Source: an uncultured Bacteroidales bacterium
Lineage (GTDB): Bacteria; Bacteroidota; Bacteroidia; Bacteroidales; UBA932
Reading direction: 5' to 3'
Assembly (NCBI GenBank): GCA_947167015.1
Contig: CAMVGM010000017.1
Coordinates: 1-41,634, forward strand
Length of the DNA stretch: 41,634 nt
In this document: positions 27,715-36,528 of the stretch, piece after piece
How the letters are laid out: each line of letters starts with the position of its first letter
Numbering within the stretch: the stretch's first letter is position 1
Translations under genes and position numbers: made by a program
The notes under the pieces: model-generated
What the model was told of the DNA's origin: nothing
The model's database searches: none
Seen by the model: only the letters and a program-made list of their open reading frames with translations

Positions 27715-28982
27715 TGGCTGTAAGACAATTTCTCCGTTGGCTCGCGGCCGTCGCCGCAGTAGCGCTTACTTCCTGCGTGTATTCTTTCGATCCGGAAATC
27801 GAGAGCTCCGACAGCCGGATCGTGGTGGAAGGCTCCGTCAGCATCGGGGGGACAAGCCATTTCAGGTTCACCCGCGTCATGCCGTTCTCTACGCGTGAAC
27901 AGGAAACCCGGCGGCTGGAAATGACCGGCTATATCGAGGGCGAGGACGGCACCCGGATCGAAGCATACAACGGCGGATGGGACGATGCCCGGGGCGGATA
28001 TGAGACGAAGTCGGTGGTATTGGGCCCGGTCGTGACGCCCGGCTATCACTTGTACTTCGATACTTCGCAGGCAGGCTCCTCGCAGCGCTACCGGGCGCAT
28101 TTCGAGGACCGTTCGAGCGGCGCCGTGTACGAGACCGACTGGCTCGACGTGTGCGTCGCGCCGGTCATCGACGACCTCAGTTACATCCTGAACCGCGAGC
28201 GGTCCGAGCTGAACGTGGCCCTGAGCATGCACAGCGCCTCCGACAGCCATTTCCGCTGGTATTACGAGGAGACCTGGGAGTACCATTCCGACTTGCAGGC
28301 CTCGCATTACCTGCAGCCGGAGGCCCTGTTCGACGATGCGGGCAATTACCAGCCCATGATGGCCCTGTTCGAATTCCCGAGCGGGCAGAACCGGTACAAC
28401 TGCTGGAGTACGTTCCGCTCGCCGGAAATCAAGATATTTTCCACCTCCGACCAGGCGGAGAACCGCTTCACCGATCTCGAATTCCACCGGGTGTCGAGCT
28501 ATGACCAGAAGCTGCAGGTCCTCTACAAGCTGACCGTGTACCTGGAAGCCATCAGCGAGGAAGCCTACCTGTACTGGAAGAACATCGAGGACAACACCAG
28601 CAACCAGGGCTCGTTCTTCTCGCCTGTCCCGAGCCAGATGCGGGGTAACATCCATTGCCTGACGGATCCTTCCGCCGGCGTGATCGGCTATGTCAGCGCC
28701 GCCCAGATGGCTCAGGCGTCGATGTATTACGACGACTGGAAAGAGAAGTTCTACAACGGCCGCGGCATCGACTGGAGCAGCATCGTGATCGAGGAATTCA
28801 CGGATTACAACGAATTTGCCAATTGGTACTCCCGGGGCTATCTTCCCCTCACCGTCATCCCGGCGGACATGTCCGAGGACGGCCGGCTGACTTTCCAGTG
28901 GACCAAGGCCCGGTGCGTGGACTGCACCCTGCTCGGCGGGACCAAGCAGAAGCCGAAGGACTGGCCCAATAACCATAATTAG
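27714..28982 (+). CDS. DUF4249 family lipoprotein
   Basis: A 422-residue lipoprotein (lipobox ALTSC). The opening DSRIVVEGSVSIGG and the C-terminal Cys-containing segment ending CVDCTLLGGTKQKPKDWP agree with the DUF4249 family, whose genes commonly follow TonB receptors in Bacteroidota. The family may act as a SusD-like surface partner of its receptor, but this is not established. The start codon shares one base with the receptor stop (TGATG). The central part is rich in aromatic residues. Confidence 0.85.
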   Translation: MAVRQFLRWLAAVAAVALTSCVYSFDPEIESSDSRIVVEGSVSIGGTSHFRFTRVMPFSTREQETRRLEMTGYIEGEDGTRIEAYNGGWDDARGGYETKSVVLGPVVTPGYHLYFDTSQAGSSQRYRAHFEDRSSGAVYETDWLDVCVAPVIDDLSYILNRERSELNVALSMHSASDSHFRWYYEETWEYHSDLQASHYLQPEALFDDAGNYQPMMALFEFPSGQNRYNCWSTFRSPEIKIFSTSDQAENRFTDLEFHRVSSYDQKLQVLYKLTVYLEAISEEAYLYWKNIEDNTSNQGSFFSPVPSQMRGNIHCLTDPSAGVIGYVSAAQMAQASMYYDDWKEKFYNGRGIDWSSIVIEEFTDYNEFANWYSRGYLPLTVIPADMSEDGRLTFQWTKARCVDCTLLGGTKQKPKDWPNNHN

Positions 28983-28992
28983 CAGCACCGTG

Positions 28993-30666
28993 ATGAGAAA
29001 GATACTTTTCGGCCTTTGTCTGTTGCTCGCCTGCCCGGCCGTCGCCCTGCGGGGGGCGGAGCCGTTGCGCGAGCGGGTGTATCTGTCCACCGACCGCAGC
29101 GTGTTCGTGGCGGGGGACGCCGTGTGGATGTCGGCGTACTGCGTGGATATGCAGACGCGGCGTCTGTCCGCATTCAGCAAGATTGCCTATGTGGAACTGC
29201 AAGGCGCCGGCGGCCTGGCCTGTACGGCGAAAATCGCCTTGGACGGCGGGCGCGGCGCCGCCTGCCTGCAGCTTCCCAACACGCTTCCCACGGGCAACTA
29301 CCGCTTGTTCGCATACACCCAGCTCGGGGCCGGCGAACCGGGATTCGATCCGCTGCCGGGCTCCCACGTCCTGTCCGTCTTCAATACGTTCACGACCGAA
29401 CGCGCGGAAGGCGTGACGGTATCGGAAGGAATCCCGGCCGGGCGGGAACGGCGCGGCAGGCCCGGCCCGGTCCGGATCGAGGCGAAGCCCGGCTCCGGCA
29501 CGGCGCGGCTGACCCTCAGCAATACGGGCGGACGGACGGTCTTCTTCGACCTGGCGGTCCGCCACCGGGACCTGATCCCCGCTCCGGCGGGACAGGACGT
29601 GTTCGATTTCGTCCAGGCGGAGATGCCTGATTTCCAGGGCTATGGCCCGGAAACGACGGGGGAGTACGAGGGGGAGATCCTGCGCGCCCGCGTATCGGGG
29701 ACAGATGCCGCCGGGGTGAAAGCCATGCAGGACAAATATGCCTTCATCTCCTCGCCGGGCAGCGGCGAAAATGTTTACAGTTCTGCTATCCAGGCCGACG
29801 GTTCGGTGAAATTCTTCACCACCAATATCTATGGCGATCAGGAAATGTTCCTGGAGATCGAGGGCGTGGACCGGACGAATGTCTGCCACCTGGAACTGGA
29901 GAGCCCGTTCCGGGATTTCCGGACGGGAGAGCTGCCTCCGCTGCAGCTCAGCGGGGCGTACGCCCCGGCGCTGGAACTCCGCAGCCTCGCGATGCAGGTG
30001 GAACGGAACTTCAACACGGAAGCGCTCTACGAGGACCTGCCCTTCCGCTATCAGCAACTGTTCGGGGAAGATGACAGACGCTCTTATGTGCTGGACGACT
30101 ACACCCGCTTCCCGGTCATGGAGGAGCTGTTCGTCGAGTTCATCCCCGAACTGCGGGTCCGCCGGATCGGCGAGCGGCGCGAGATCCAGGTGCGGGCGAC
30201 CGACGGCCTCGGGAACATGTCTTTCCCGCAGGGTGCCGCGCTGGTCATGGTAGATGGCATCCCGGTGCTGGATCACGGTAAGATCCTGGCCTATGACCCG
30301 CTGCTGGTCAAGCGCATCGACATCTGGTCCGACACTTACTTCATGGGCATCCGTGCCTTTTCGGGCATTGTCAATTTCGTCACCTACAAGGGGACGCTTC
30401 CGTCCATGCAGTTCGAGGACAACGTCCGCATCGTGGATTTTCAGGGCTGCGGTTTCCCGCAGGCCTACACCGGCGCGGACGCAGGGAAGCGCTATCCGGA
30501 TTTCCGGCAGACGCTCTACTGGCATCCGCTGCTTGCCCTCGCCCCGGGCGAGACGCTGACGGTGGACTGCAAGATGCCCGATTACGACGGGCCGTTCGAG
30601 GCCGTCGTGGAGGGCCTGACCGAGGATGGGGAGGGCGTCGTCGTCGTTGAGGACCTGACGGACTAA
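28993..30666 (+). CDS. Secreted protein with macroglobulin-like and TonB-plug-like parts
   Basis: A 557-residue protein. ATG 28993 is preferred over the adjacent GTG at 28990. A signal peptide is followed by an MG2-like domain (about 28-125: VYLSTDRSVFVAGDAVWMSAY then LPTGNYRLFAYT). A linker with an acidic and aromatic middle leads to a plug-like stretch (about 415-470: ALVMVDGIPVL, LLVKRIDIWSD, then FSGIVNFVTYKG), which mirrors the end of TonB plugs but has no barrel after it. Such macroglobulin/plug proteins occur beside Bacteroidota receptors; their job is unknown. It is last in the six-gene run. Confidence 0.75.
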   Translation: MRKILFGLCLLLACPAVALRGAEPLRERVYLSTDRSVFVAGDAVWMSAYCVDMQTRRLSAFSKIAYVELQGAGGLACTAKIALDGGRGAACLQLPNTLPTGNYRLFAYTQLGAGEPGFDPLPGSHVLSVFNTFTTERAEGVTVSEGIPAGRERRGRPGPVRIEAKPGSGTARLTLSNTGGRTVFFDLAVRHRDLIPAPAGQDVFDFVQAEMPDFQGYGPETTGEYEGEILRARVSGTDAAGVKAMQDKYAFISSPGSGENVYSSAIQADGSVKFFTTNIYGDQEMFLEIEGVDRTNVCHLELESPFRDFRTGELPPLQLSGAYAPALELRSLAMQVERNFNTEALYEDLPFRYQQLFGEDDRRSYVLDDYTRFPVMEELFVEFIPELRVRRIGERREIQVRATDGLGNMSFPQGAALVMVDGIPVLDHGKILAYDPLLVKRIDIWSDTYFMGIRAFSGIVNFVTYKGTLPSMQFEDNVRIVDFQGCGFPQAYTGADAGKRYPDFRQTLYWHPLLALAPGETLTVDCKMPDYDGPFEAVVEGLTEDGEGVVVVEDLTD

Positions 30667-30757
30667 GATTTCGATAGTCAGTAGGTTAGGGCCGAAAATT
30701 TTTTGGCGGGCAAAAAACAACTTTCATTTCGGAAGCGAATTTCGTAAATTTATTTCA

Positions 30758-30925
30758 AATCGAAATTAAATTTCTTTTAATATGAGCGCGGAAATGTGTT
30801 TTTCCGCGCTTTAGCTTGCTATATGCTATTTTATGTGAAGTTTCAATATTTGGATTTTTGAAAAATGATTGCGAAATTGCGGCGTGGTTAGGGATATAAA
30901 GGTTAGTTATAGTTTATTGTTTAAT
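30758..30925 (+). promoter_or_regulatory. Leader 2 of susC-like gene, with shared blocks
   Basis: Block A (30758-30780, starting AATCGAAATTAA), block B TTCAATATTTGGATTTTT (30842-30859) and block C TATAGTTTATTGTTTAAT (30908-30925) repeat the order seen before the first susC-like gene. Blocks B and C are 18-base exact matches; block A has two single-base insertions. The distance between A and B is nearly the same in both leaders (about 85 bases), while B to C is about 95 bases shorter here. Block C ends 12 bases before the ATG. Confidence 0.6.
30785..30810 (+). terminator. Strong hairpin between the plug-protein gene and the second susC-like gene
   Basis: A 10-base perfect stem, AGCGCGGAAA (30785-30794) with TTTCCGCGCT (30801-30810), has a six-base loop and is followed by TT. 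It is 118 bases after the preceding stop. It can terminate the upstream operon or, if the susC promoter is upstream of it, attenuate the downstream one. Confidence 0.6.
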
Positions 30926-30937
30926 CAAAATCAACTT

Positions 30938-33900
30938 ATGAAGAAAATCAAATCTTTTCTTTTGTTGATGCTTCTGTCCGCGGCGTCGACTGCCTTTGCG
31001 CAGTCCGTCACGGTCAACGGCACCGTTACGGACGCCGCAACCGGCGACCCGATGTCGTATGCATCAGTCGTGTTGAAAGGAACCCGGACCGGTGTGATGA
31101 CCGACCTGGACGGTGCGTATTCCATCACCGTCCCTGCCGGCGGCACGCTCGTCTTCTCCTCCATCGGTTACAGGACCGAGGAGATCGTCGTCGGGAGCCG
31201 CGGCACGATCAACGTCGCCCTTGAGCCGGATGCCGAAGGCCTCGAGGATGTGCTCATCGTGGCTTACGGTACCGCCAAGAAGGAATCCTTCACGGGGTCC
31301 GCGCAGACCATCAAGTCCGAACAGATCGAGAAGCGCACCGTCGCCAACGTGACGAAGGCGCTGGACGGCCTCGCCGCCGGTATCCAGACCACGTCCGGAT
31401 CCGGTCAGCCGGGTGCCGGTGCCACCGTGCGTATCCGTGGTTTCGGTTCCATCAACGCTTCTTCCAACCCGCTGTACGTGGTGGACGGCGTTCCTTATGA
31501 CGGCAGCATCAGCGCCCTGAACCCCAACGACATCGAGTCGATGACCGTGATCAAGGACGCTTCCGCCGGTGCGCTGTACGGCGCCCGCGGTGCCAACGGC
31601 GTCGTGATCGTGACCACCAAGCGTGGCGGCGAAGGACGCGCCAAGGTGTCCCTCAAGGCCAACGTGGGTGTCTCTTCCCGCGCCATTCCGCGCTACGAGA
31701 CCCTGAACGGCCGCCAGTGGACCGAGGACGTCTATTATATGTACAAGAACGACTACCTCGCCGATGGGTACAGCTCCCTGGTTGCCGGCCAGATGGCTGC
31801 CGCGGCGATGTCCAGCGGCGCCGATGCGATCTTCGGCACCAACGAGAAATACAACCCGTTCACCAAGCCCGTCACCGAGATGTTCGACCACGCCACGGGC
31901 AAGATCCTGGACGGCGTGACCCAGAAGTGGGATGACGACTGGCTGGACCTCTCCACGAACAAGGCTCCGGTCCGCCAGGAATATCAGATGACCGTCACGG
32001 GCGGCAACCGCTCCAACCAGTACATGTTCTCGCTCGGTTACCTCAGCGAGGAAGGTCTCGTGAAGATGACCAACTTCGAGCGTATTTCCGGCCGTGCGAA
32101 CGTGTCGAGCCAGATCGTCGACTGGTTCAAGACCGGCCTGAACGTCAACTTCGCCCACAACACCACGAACTCCACGACGCTGGGTACCGGCCAGTCTTCC
32201 AGCTCGGCCTACAGCAACGTGTTCTACACCTGCCAGCTCATGCCGTCCGTCTATCCGCTCTATGCGCGCAACGCCGACGGCAGCTACATCTTCGACGCCA
32301 ACGGTGAGAAGACCTATGACTGGGGTGAGGACCGTCCCGCCGGCGCTTCCGCCGGTTGGAACCCGCTTGCCAACCTCATCGACGACAAGTACCTGTCCGC
32401 CTCCGACAACCTCAGCGGCCGTACCTTCATCGACCTGGGCGGCCTGTCCAGCGGCCCGCTCGCCGGCCTGAAGTTCAGCGTGAACCTGGGCTTCGACCTG
32501 GTGAACAACAAGAGCAAGACCTATTACAACCCGTTCTTCGGCAACGCCGTGAGCCTGAGGGGCCTGGCCGAGATCGTTGACGGGCGTACTTTCAGCTACA
32601 CCTTCAACCAGCTGCTTACCTGGGACCGCCGCTTCGGCCGCAGCCATTTCGACCTGCTGGCGGGTCACGAGTCCTATGCGTATGAGTACCAGTACCTGAT
32701 GGGCTACAAGAGCGGTTTCCCGTTCGGCGGCCTGTACGAACTGGCTCCCGCGACGACCCTCCAGGACGCCAACTCCTACACCAACAACTACCGCGTGGAG
32801 TCCTGGCTGTCCCGTGTGAACTACGACTTCGCCGACAAGTACTACTTTTCGGCTTCCTTCCGCCGGGACGGTTCTTCCCGTTTCCACAAGGATTACCGCT
32901 GGGGTAACTTCTGGTCCGTCGGCGCCAGCTGGCGTATCTCCCAGGAGGATTTCATGCGCGACATCGCCTGGATCAACAACCTGACCCTCAAGGCCTCCTA
33001 CGGCGTGCAGGGTAACGACAACCTCGGCAGCCTCTATGCCTGGCAGGCCTTCTACGACCTGGGCTACCCGAACGGAGCCAACCCGGGCGCCGTGGTCACC
33101 TCGCTGGAGAGCAAGGAACTGAAGTGGGAGAAGAACGCGAACCTGAACGTGGGTATCGAAGCCCGTCTGTTCAATCGCCTCTCCGCCACCATCGAATACT
33201 ACAACCGTTACACCCAGGACATGCTGATGGAATACCCGATGGCTGTCTCGCTGGGCTTCAGCGGCTACAACAAGAACATCGGCAACATGCAGAACAGCGG
33301 TCTGGAGATCAGCCTCGCCGGTGACATCATCCGTACCCAGAACGCGCACTGGACGATGACCTGGATGGGATCCACCGTCCACAACAAGGTGCTGCACCTG
33401 GCCGACAAGCCGGAAATCGTCTCCGGCAACTACATCATCAAGGAAGGCGAGACCCTCAACTCCTTCTACCTGGCCGAGTCCGCCGGTGTCGATCCGGCTA
33501 CGGGCGCCAAGCTCTACTGGGTCTGGGACGAGGATGAGAACGGCAACCCCGGCGAGAAGTATATCACCGACGACTACCAGAAGGCTTCCAAGTGCCGTCG
33601 CGTGGTCGGCAGCCGTATGCCCAAGCTGTACGGCTCCTGGTCGAACGACGTCCACATCGGCAACTTCGACTTCTCCCTGATGACCACCTGGTCCATCGGC
33701 GGCAAGGTCAACGACGGTGTGTACCGCCAGATGCTCTACAATACCTACATCGGCCAGGCCGGCCACATCGACCGCTACAAGGCCTGGAGAAAGCCCGGTG
33801 ACATCACTTCCATCCCGAAGATCGAGGCCCACGGCTCCGCCCGCGTGACTCTGACCGACGACGAACTCTTCGACGCTTCCTACTTCGCCATCAAGAACAT

Positions 33901-34099
33901 CAGCGCGGGTTACACGATTCCGTCCAGCGTCCTGCGTGCCGCCAAGATCGAATCCATCCGCGTATTCGTCTCTGCCGACAACATCAAGCTGTTCTCCGCC
34001 CTGAAGGGAATGGATCCTCAGTACAACTTCACCGGCGGCACGGGCTACAGCTATACGCCGACCCGCACGGTTTCCCTCGGTGTTGACATCAACTTCTAA
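30938..34099 (+). CDS. SusC/RagA family TonB-linked outer-membrane protein (second copy)
   Basis: A 1053-residue importer related to the copy at 11726. ATG 30938 opens a standard signal peptide (MKKIKSFLLLMLLSA, ending TAFAQ); longer upstream frames would put polar residues before it. A carboxypeptidase-regulatory-like domain (about 22-97) precedes the plug (about 105-220, with RIRGFGSINASSNPLYVVDG and ARGANGVVIVTTKRG) and a large barrel ending VSLGVDINF. The paired SusD-like gene starts 12 bases downstream. The two SusC copies are clearly alike in the N-terminal domain and plug but differ much in the barrel, suggesting different ligands. Confidence 0.95.
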   Translation: MKKIKSFLLLMLLSAASTAFAQSVTVNGTVTDAATGDPMSYASVVLKGTRTGVMTDLDGAYSITVPAGGTLVFSSIGYRTEEIVVGSRGTINVALEPDAEGLEDVLIVAYGTAKKESFTGSAQTIKSEQIEKRTVANVTKALDGLAAGIQTTSGSGQPGAGATVRIRGFGSINASSNPLYVVDGVPYDGSISALNPNDIESMTVIKDASAGALYGARGANGVVIVTTKRGGEGRAKVSLKANVGVSSRAIPRYETLNGRQWTEDVYYMYKNDYLADGYSSLVAGQMAAAAMSSGADAIFGTNEKYNPFTKPVTEMFDHATGKILDGVTQKWDDDWLDLSTNKAPVRQEYQMTVTGGNRSNQYMFSLGYLSEEGLVKMTNFERISGRANVSSQIVDWFKTGLNVNFAHNTTNSTTLGTGQSSSSAYSNVFYTCQLMPSVYPLYARNADGSYIFDANGEKTYDWGEDRPAGASAGWNPLANLIDDKYLSASDNLSGRTFIDLGGLSSGPLAGLKFSVNLGFDLVNNKSKTYYNPFFGNAVSLRGLAEIVDGRTFSYTFNQLLTWDRRFGRSHFDLLAGHESYAYEYQYLMGYKSGFPFGGLYELAPATTLQDANSYTNNYRVESWLSRVNYDFADKYYFSASFRRDGSSRFHKDYRWGNFWSVGASWRISQEDFMRDIAWINNLTLKASYGVQGNDNLGSLYAWQAFYDLGYPNGANPGAVVTSLESKELKWEKNANLNVGIEARLFNRLSATIEYYNRYTQDMLMEYPMAVSLGFSGYNKNIGNMQNSGLEISLAGDIIRTQNAHWTMTWMGSTVHNKVLHLADKPEIVSGNYIIKEGETLNSFYLAESAGVDPATGAKLYWVWDEDENGNPGEKYITDDYQKASKCRRVVGSRMPKLYGSWSNDVHIGNFDFSLMTTWSIGGKVNDGVYRQMLYNTYIGQAGHIDRYKAWRKPGDITSIPKIEAHGSARVTLTDDELFDASYFAIKNISAGYTIPSSVLRAAKIESIRVFVSADNIKLFSALKGMDPQYNFTGGTGYSYTPTRTVSLGVDINF

Positions 34100-34111
34100 T
34101 CGGAAAGCATT

Positions 34112-35680
34112 ATGAAAAAGATATTTGCGATTTTCTCCGTGCTTGCGCTGCTGGCTTTCGCCGGTTGCAAAAAGGACTTCCTCGAGACGAGCCCGACCGA
34201 CCGCGTCGCCGGTCCGACCATTTTCTCGGATTCCGAGAATGCGATGACGGCCGTGAACGGTCTCTTCCGTTTGCTCTACTGCGGCAACTGGGGTTCTAGT
34301 TGGCAAGCTGAAAACGGCGGTCTGCCGGCTTACATCCTGGTCCAGGACCTCAAGGGCGAGGACCACGTGATGGACGGTTCCGGTTCCGGCTGGTTCTTCT
34401 ATGACTACGCTTTCGACACCTTCGGCGACTGGACCAGCAACGCCGGCCACCAGTACCAGATGTGGAATTTCTTCTACACCCTGATCTCCAACGCCAACTA
34501 CATCCTGGCCAATCCCGAGATGGAAGGCGACGAGAACTACACGAACTACGTGATGGGCCAGGCCTACGCCGTCCGTTCCTTCTGCTACATGTGGCTGATC
34601 CAGACCTATCAGCAGAACGGCGCCCTCTACGGCACGAGCCTCCCGGGCGTGCCCCTCTATACCGAGCCTACCGTGGCCGGTTCCGAGGGCAAGGGCCGCG
34701 GTACCGTGGCCGACGTGTACAAGCAGGCCAACGAAGACATCGACGCCGCCATTGCCTGCCTGAGCAAGACCAATCTCCCGCAGCAGCACAAGAGCCACAT
34801 CAGCCTGGCCGTGGCATACGGCCTCAAGGCCCGTCACGCCCTGGTGCAGCACGACTATGCGACGGCGCTCTCCGCCGCCGAAACCGCGATGCAGGGCCAG
34901 AAGATCGGTTCCTGGGACGACATCAAGGTGGTGAACGACGTCGCCAAGCAGAACGTCCTCTGGGGCCTCGCCATCCAGACTGACCAGGCCATCGGCAACT
35001 GGGATATCTACAATCATATGGATGCGGACTGCAAGTCCACGTATGCCAAGGCCCGCCACCTGATCGCCAACTGGCTCTATGACGAGATTCCCGACACCGA
35101 TGTCCGCAAGGCCTGGTGGACCGCTCCGCTTCCCGAGTCCGAATGGGGCGTGCCCGGTACGGGCAACGGTTCCTACCGTTCCTGGTGCCAGAAGAAACTC
35201 GTGTACATCGATCCGACCGCTTCTACCGGCGACCACATCCTGATGCGTACCGAGGAACTCTATCTGATGGCGGCCGAAGCCGCTTGCGAGAACGGCGACT
35301 ACGCCAAGGCACGTCAGTATCTCTCCGCCGTGGGTTCCAAGCGTGACAGCGACTATGCGACGCGCCTGGCGAAGATGGAAGATGACAAGACCCTCAATCC
35401 GAACACGACCAGTACGATCAGCACGCTGATGGACGAGATCTTCTTCCAGCGCCGTGTTGAGCTCTGGAGCGAGTGCCCCCGCCTGTTCGACCTCCAGCGT
35501 CGCGGTCTGGCCTACAACCGCGCCTGGGCCGGTTCCAACCACACCCGTCCGTGCACGGACTACACCTCAAAGCCCGGCTCCGCCAACTTCATCCTGTGGA
35601 TTCCTCAGTCCGAGTTTGACGGCAACGAGAACATGGATGTTTCCAAGGACCAGAATCCGACGCAGGGCAAGGGCCTTTAA
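34112..35680 (+). CDS. RagB/SusD family nutrient-uptake lipoprotein (second copy)
   Basis: A 522-residue surface lipoprotein with lipobox FAGC and the opening KKDFLETSPTDRV typical of SusD proteins. The segment NYVMGQAYAVRSFCYMWLIQ carries the usual first helical pair, and DEIFFQRRVELWSECPRLFD with LQRRG is the family's C-terminal signature. It forms the lid of the SusC-like barrel encoded just upstream. The small lipoprotein gene at 35700 follows after 19 bases. Confidence 0.95.
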   Translation: MKKIFAIFSVLALLAFAGCKKDFLETSPTDRVAGPTIFSDSENAMTAVNGLFRLLYCGNWGSSWQAENGGLPAYILVQDLKGEDHVMDGSGSGWFFYDYAFDTFGDWTSNAGHQYQMWNFFYTLISNANYILANPEMEGDENYTNYVMGQAYAVRSFCYMWLIQTYQQNGALYGTSLPGVPLYTEPTVAGSEGKGRGTVADVYKQANEDIDAAIACLSKTNLPQQHKSHISLAVAYGLKARHALVQHDYATALSAAETAMQGQKIGSWDDIKVVNDVAKQNVLWGLAIQTDQAIGNWDIYNHMDADCKSTYAKARHLIANWLYDEIPDTDVRKAWWTAPLPESEWGVPGTGNGSYRSWCQKKLVYIDPTASTGDHILMRTEELYLMAAEAACENGDYAKARQYLSAVGSKRDSDYATRLAKMEDDKTLNPNTTSTISTLMDEIFFQRRVELWSECPRLFDLQRRGLAYNRAWAGSNHTRPCTDYTSKPGSANFILWIPQSEFDGNENMDVSKDQNPTQGKGL

Positions 35681-35699
35681 TCCTTAAATCCGATAAGAT

Positions 35700-36473
35700 A
35701 TGAAAAAAGTCATATACATCCTTCTCGCCGGAGCGGCGCTGATGACGGCCGCCTGCCAGAAGCAGGGTACGATCTACCAGATCCCTGCCGGAAGCGCCTG
35801 CGCGTCCTTCCCCTCCGATGCCGCCAAAATCGAGATGCTGGCATCTGACGGCAACAAGATTACGGTCGAAATGTGGCGTGGCAACACCAAGGGTGCCGCG
35901 AGCGTCGCGGTGAACATCGAAGATAAGACGGGCGGCGTGTTCACGCCCTCCAAGCAGACCTTCGATTTCGCCGACGGCCAGGCCGTCGCCACGATCGACT
36001 TCACCTATCCCGACATCAACGACTTCGGTGGCGAGACCTACAAGATCGACCTCGTCATTGCCGATCCCGATCAGGTTTCTCCTGCGGGCATCGCGAAGAT
36101 GACCGTTTCCGCCCAGCGCAAGCTGACCCCCAAGTACGTGTGCACCGGCACCTACTATTCCGACTGGTATGAAGAAGAGTGGGAGCAGGACCTGTACACG
36201 ACGGAGGAAGCTCCCGACCTGTACATCTTCCCGGATTGCTGGGTGAGGGGTACCGACTTCATGTTCAACATGGTCAACGGCAAGCCCGTGTGGCCGGAGT
36301 CGTTCTTCTCCGGTTATGTCCACAGTTCCTATGGCAACTTGTACGTCTATCCCGAAGACAGTTATATCGAAGACGGCGTCCTCTACCTTGAGGTCAAGGC
36401 TTACCGCGTCAGCGCCGGCAGCTTCGGCGGAGGTATCGAGTACTTCGTCCTTCCGGAAGGCTTCTCCTTCTAG
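35700..36473 (+). CDS. Lipoprotein downstream of the second SusCD pair, unknown function
   Basis: A 257-residue lipoprotein (lipobox MTAAC). Residues about 30-140 look like a Calx-beta-type sandwich (FADGQAVATIDFTYPDINDFGG by its ends, then VIADPD), as in the much larger lipoprotein at 16618. The second half starts YVCTGTYYSDWYEEEWEQ and resembles the GVYTED module of that protein. The third-position lipoprotein after SusC and SusD suggests accessory ligand binding at the cell surface; this is inference from position. Confidence 0.78.
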   Translation: MKKVIYILLAGAALMTAACQKQGTIYQIPAGSACASFPSDAAKIEMLASDGNKITVEMWRGNTKGAASVAVNIEDKTGGVFTPSKQTFDFADGQAVATIDFTYPDINDFGGETYKIDLVIADPDQVSPAGIAKMTVSAQRKLTPKYVCTGTYYSDWYEEEWEQDLYTTEEAPDLYIFPDCWVRGTDFMFNMVNGKPVWPESFFSGYVHSSYGNLYVYPEDSYIEDGVLYLEVKAYRVSAGSFGGGIEYFVLPEGFSF

Positions 36474-36495
36474 CGGACGGGTCCCTGAATGAAAG

Positions 36496-36528
36496 CGGGC
36501 TGGCCATTGCGGCCAGCCCGTCTTTTTT
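36496..36528. terminator. Bidirectional terminator between the lipoprotein gene and miaA
   Basis: A perfect 10-base stem, CGGGCTGGCC (36496-36505) with GGCCAGCCCG (36511-36520), has a five-base loop and is followed by TCTTTTTT. An A-rich run on the other side (GAAAG) is weaker. It sits between two convergent genes and could serve both. Confidence 0.85.

Noticed and set aside
30869..30937. Earlier start for the second SusC-like gene
   Set aside because: The added residues are encoded by shared leader block C and disrupt the signal peptide; ATG 30938 aligns with that of the first copy.
31064..35542. Minus-strand open frame of 1492 codons opposite the second SusC/SusD genes
   Set aside because: Same reasoning: it mirrors the plus-strand genes and has no protein family features.
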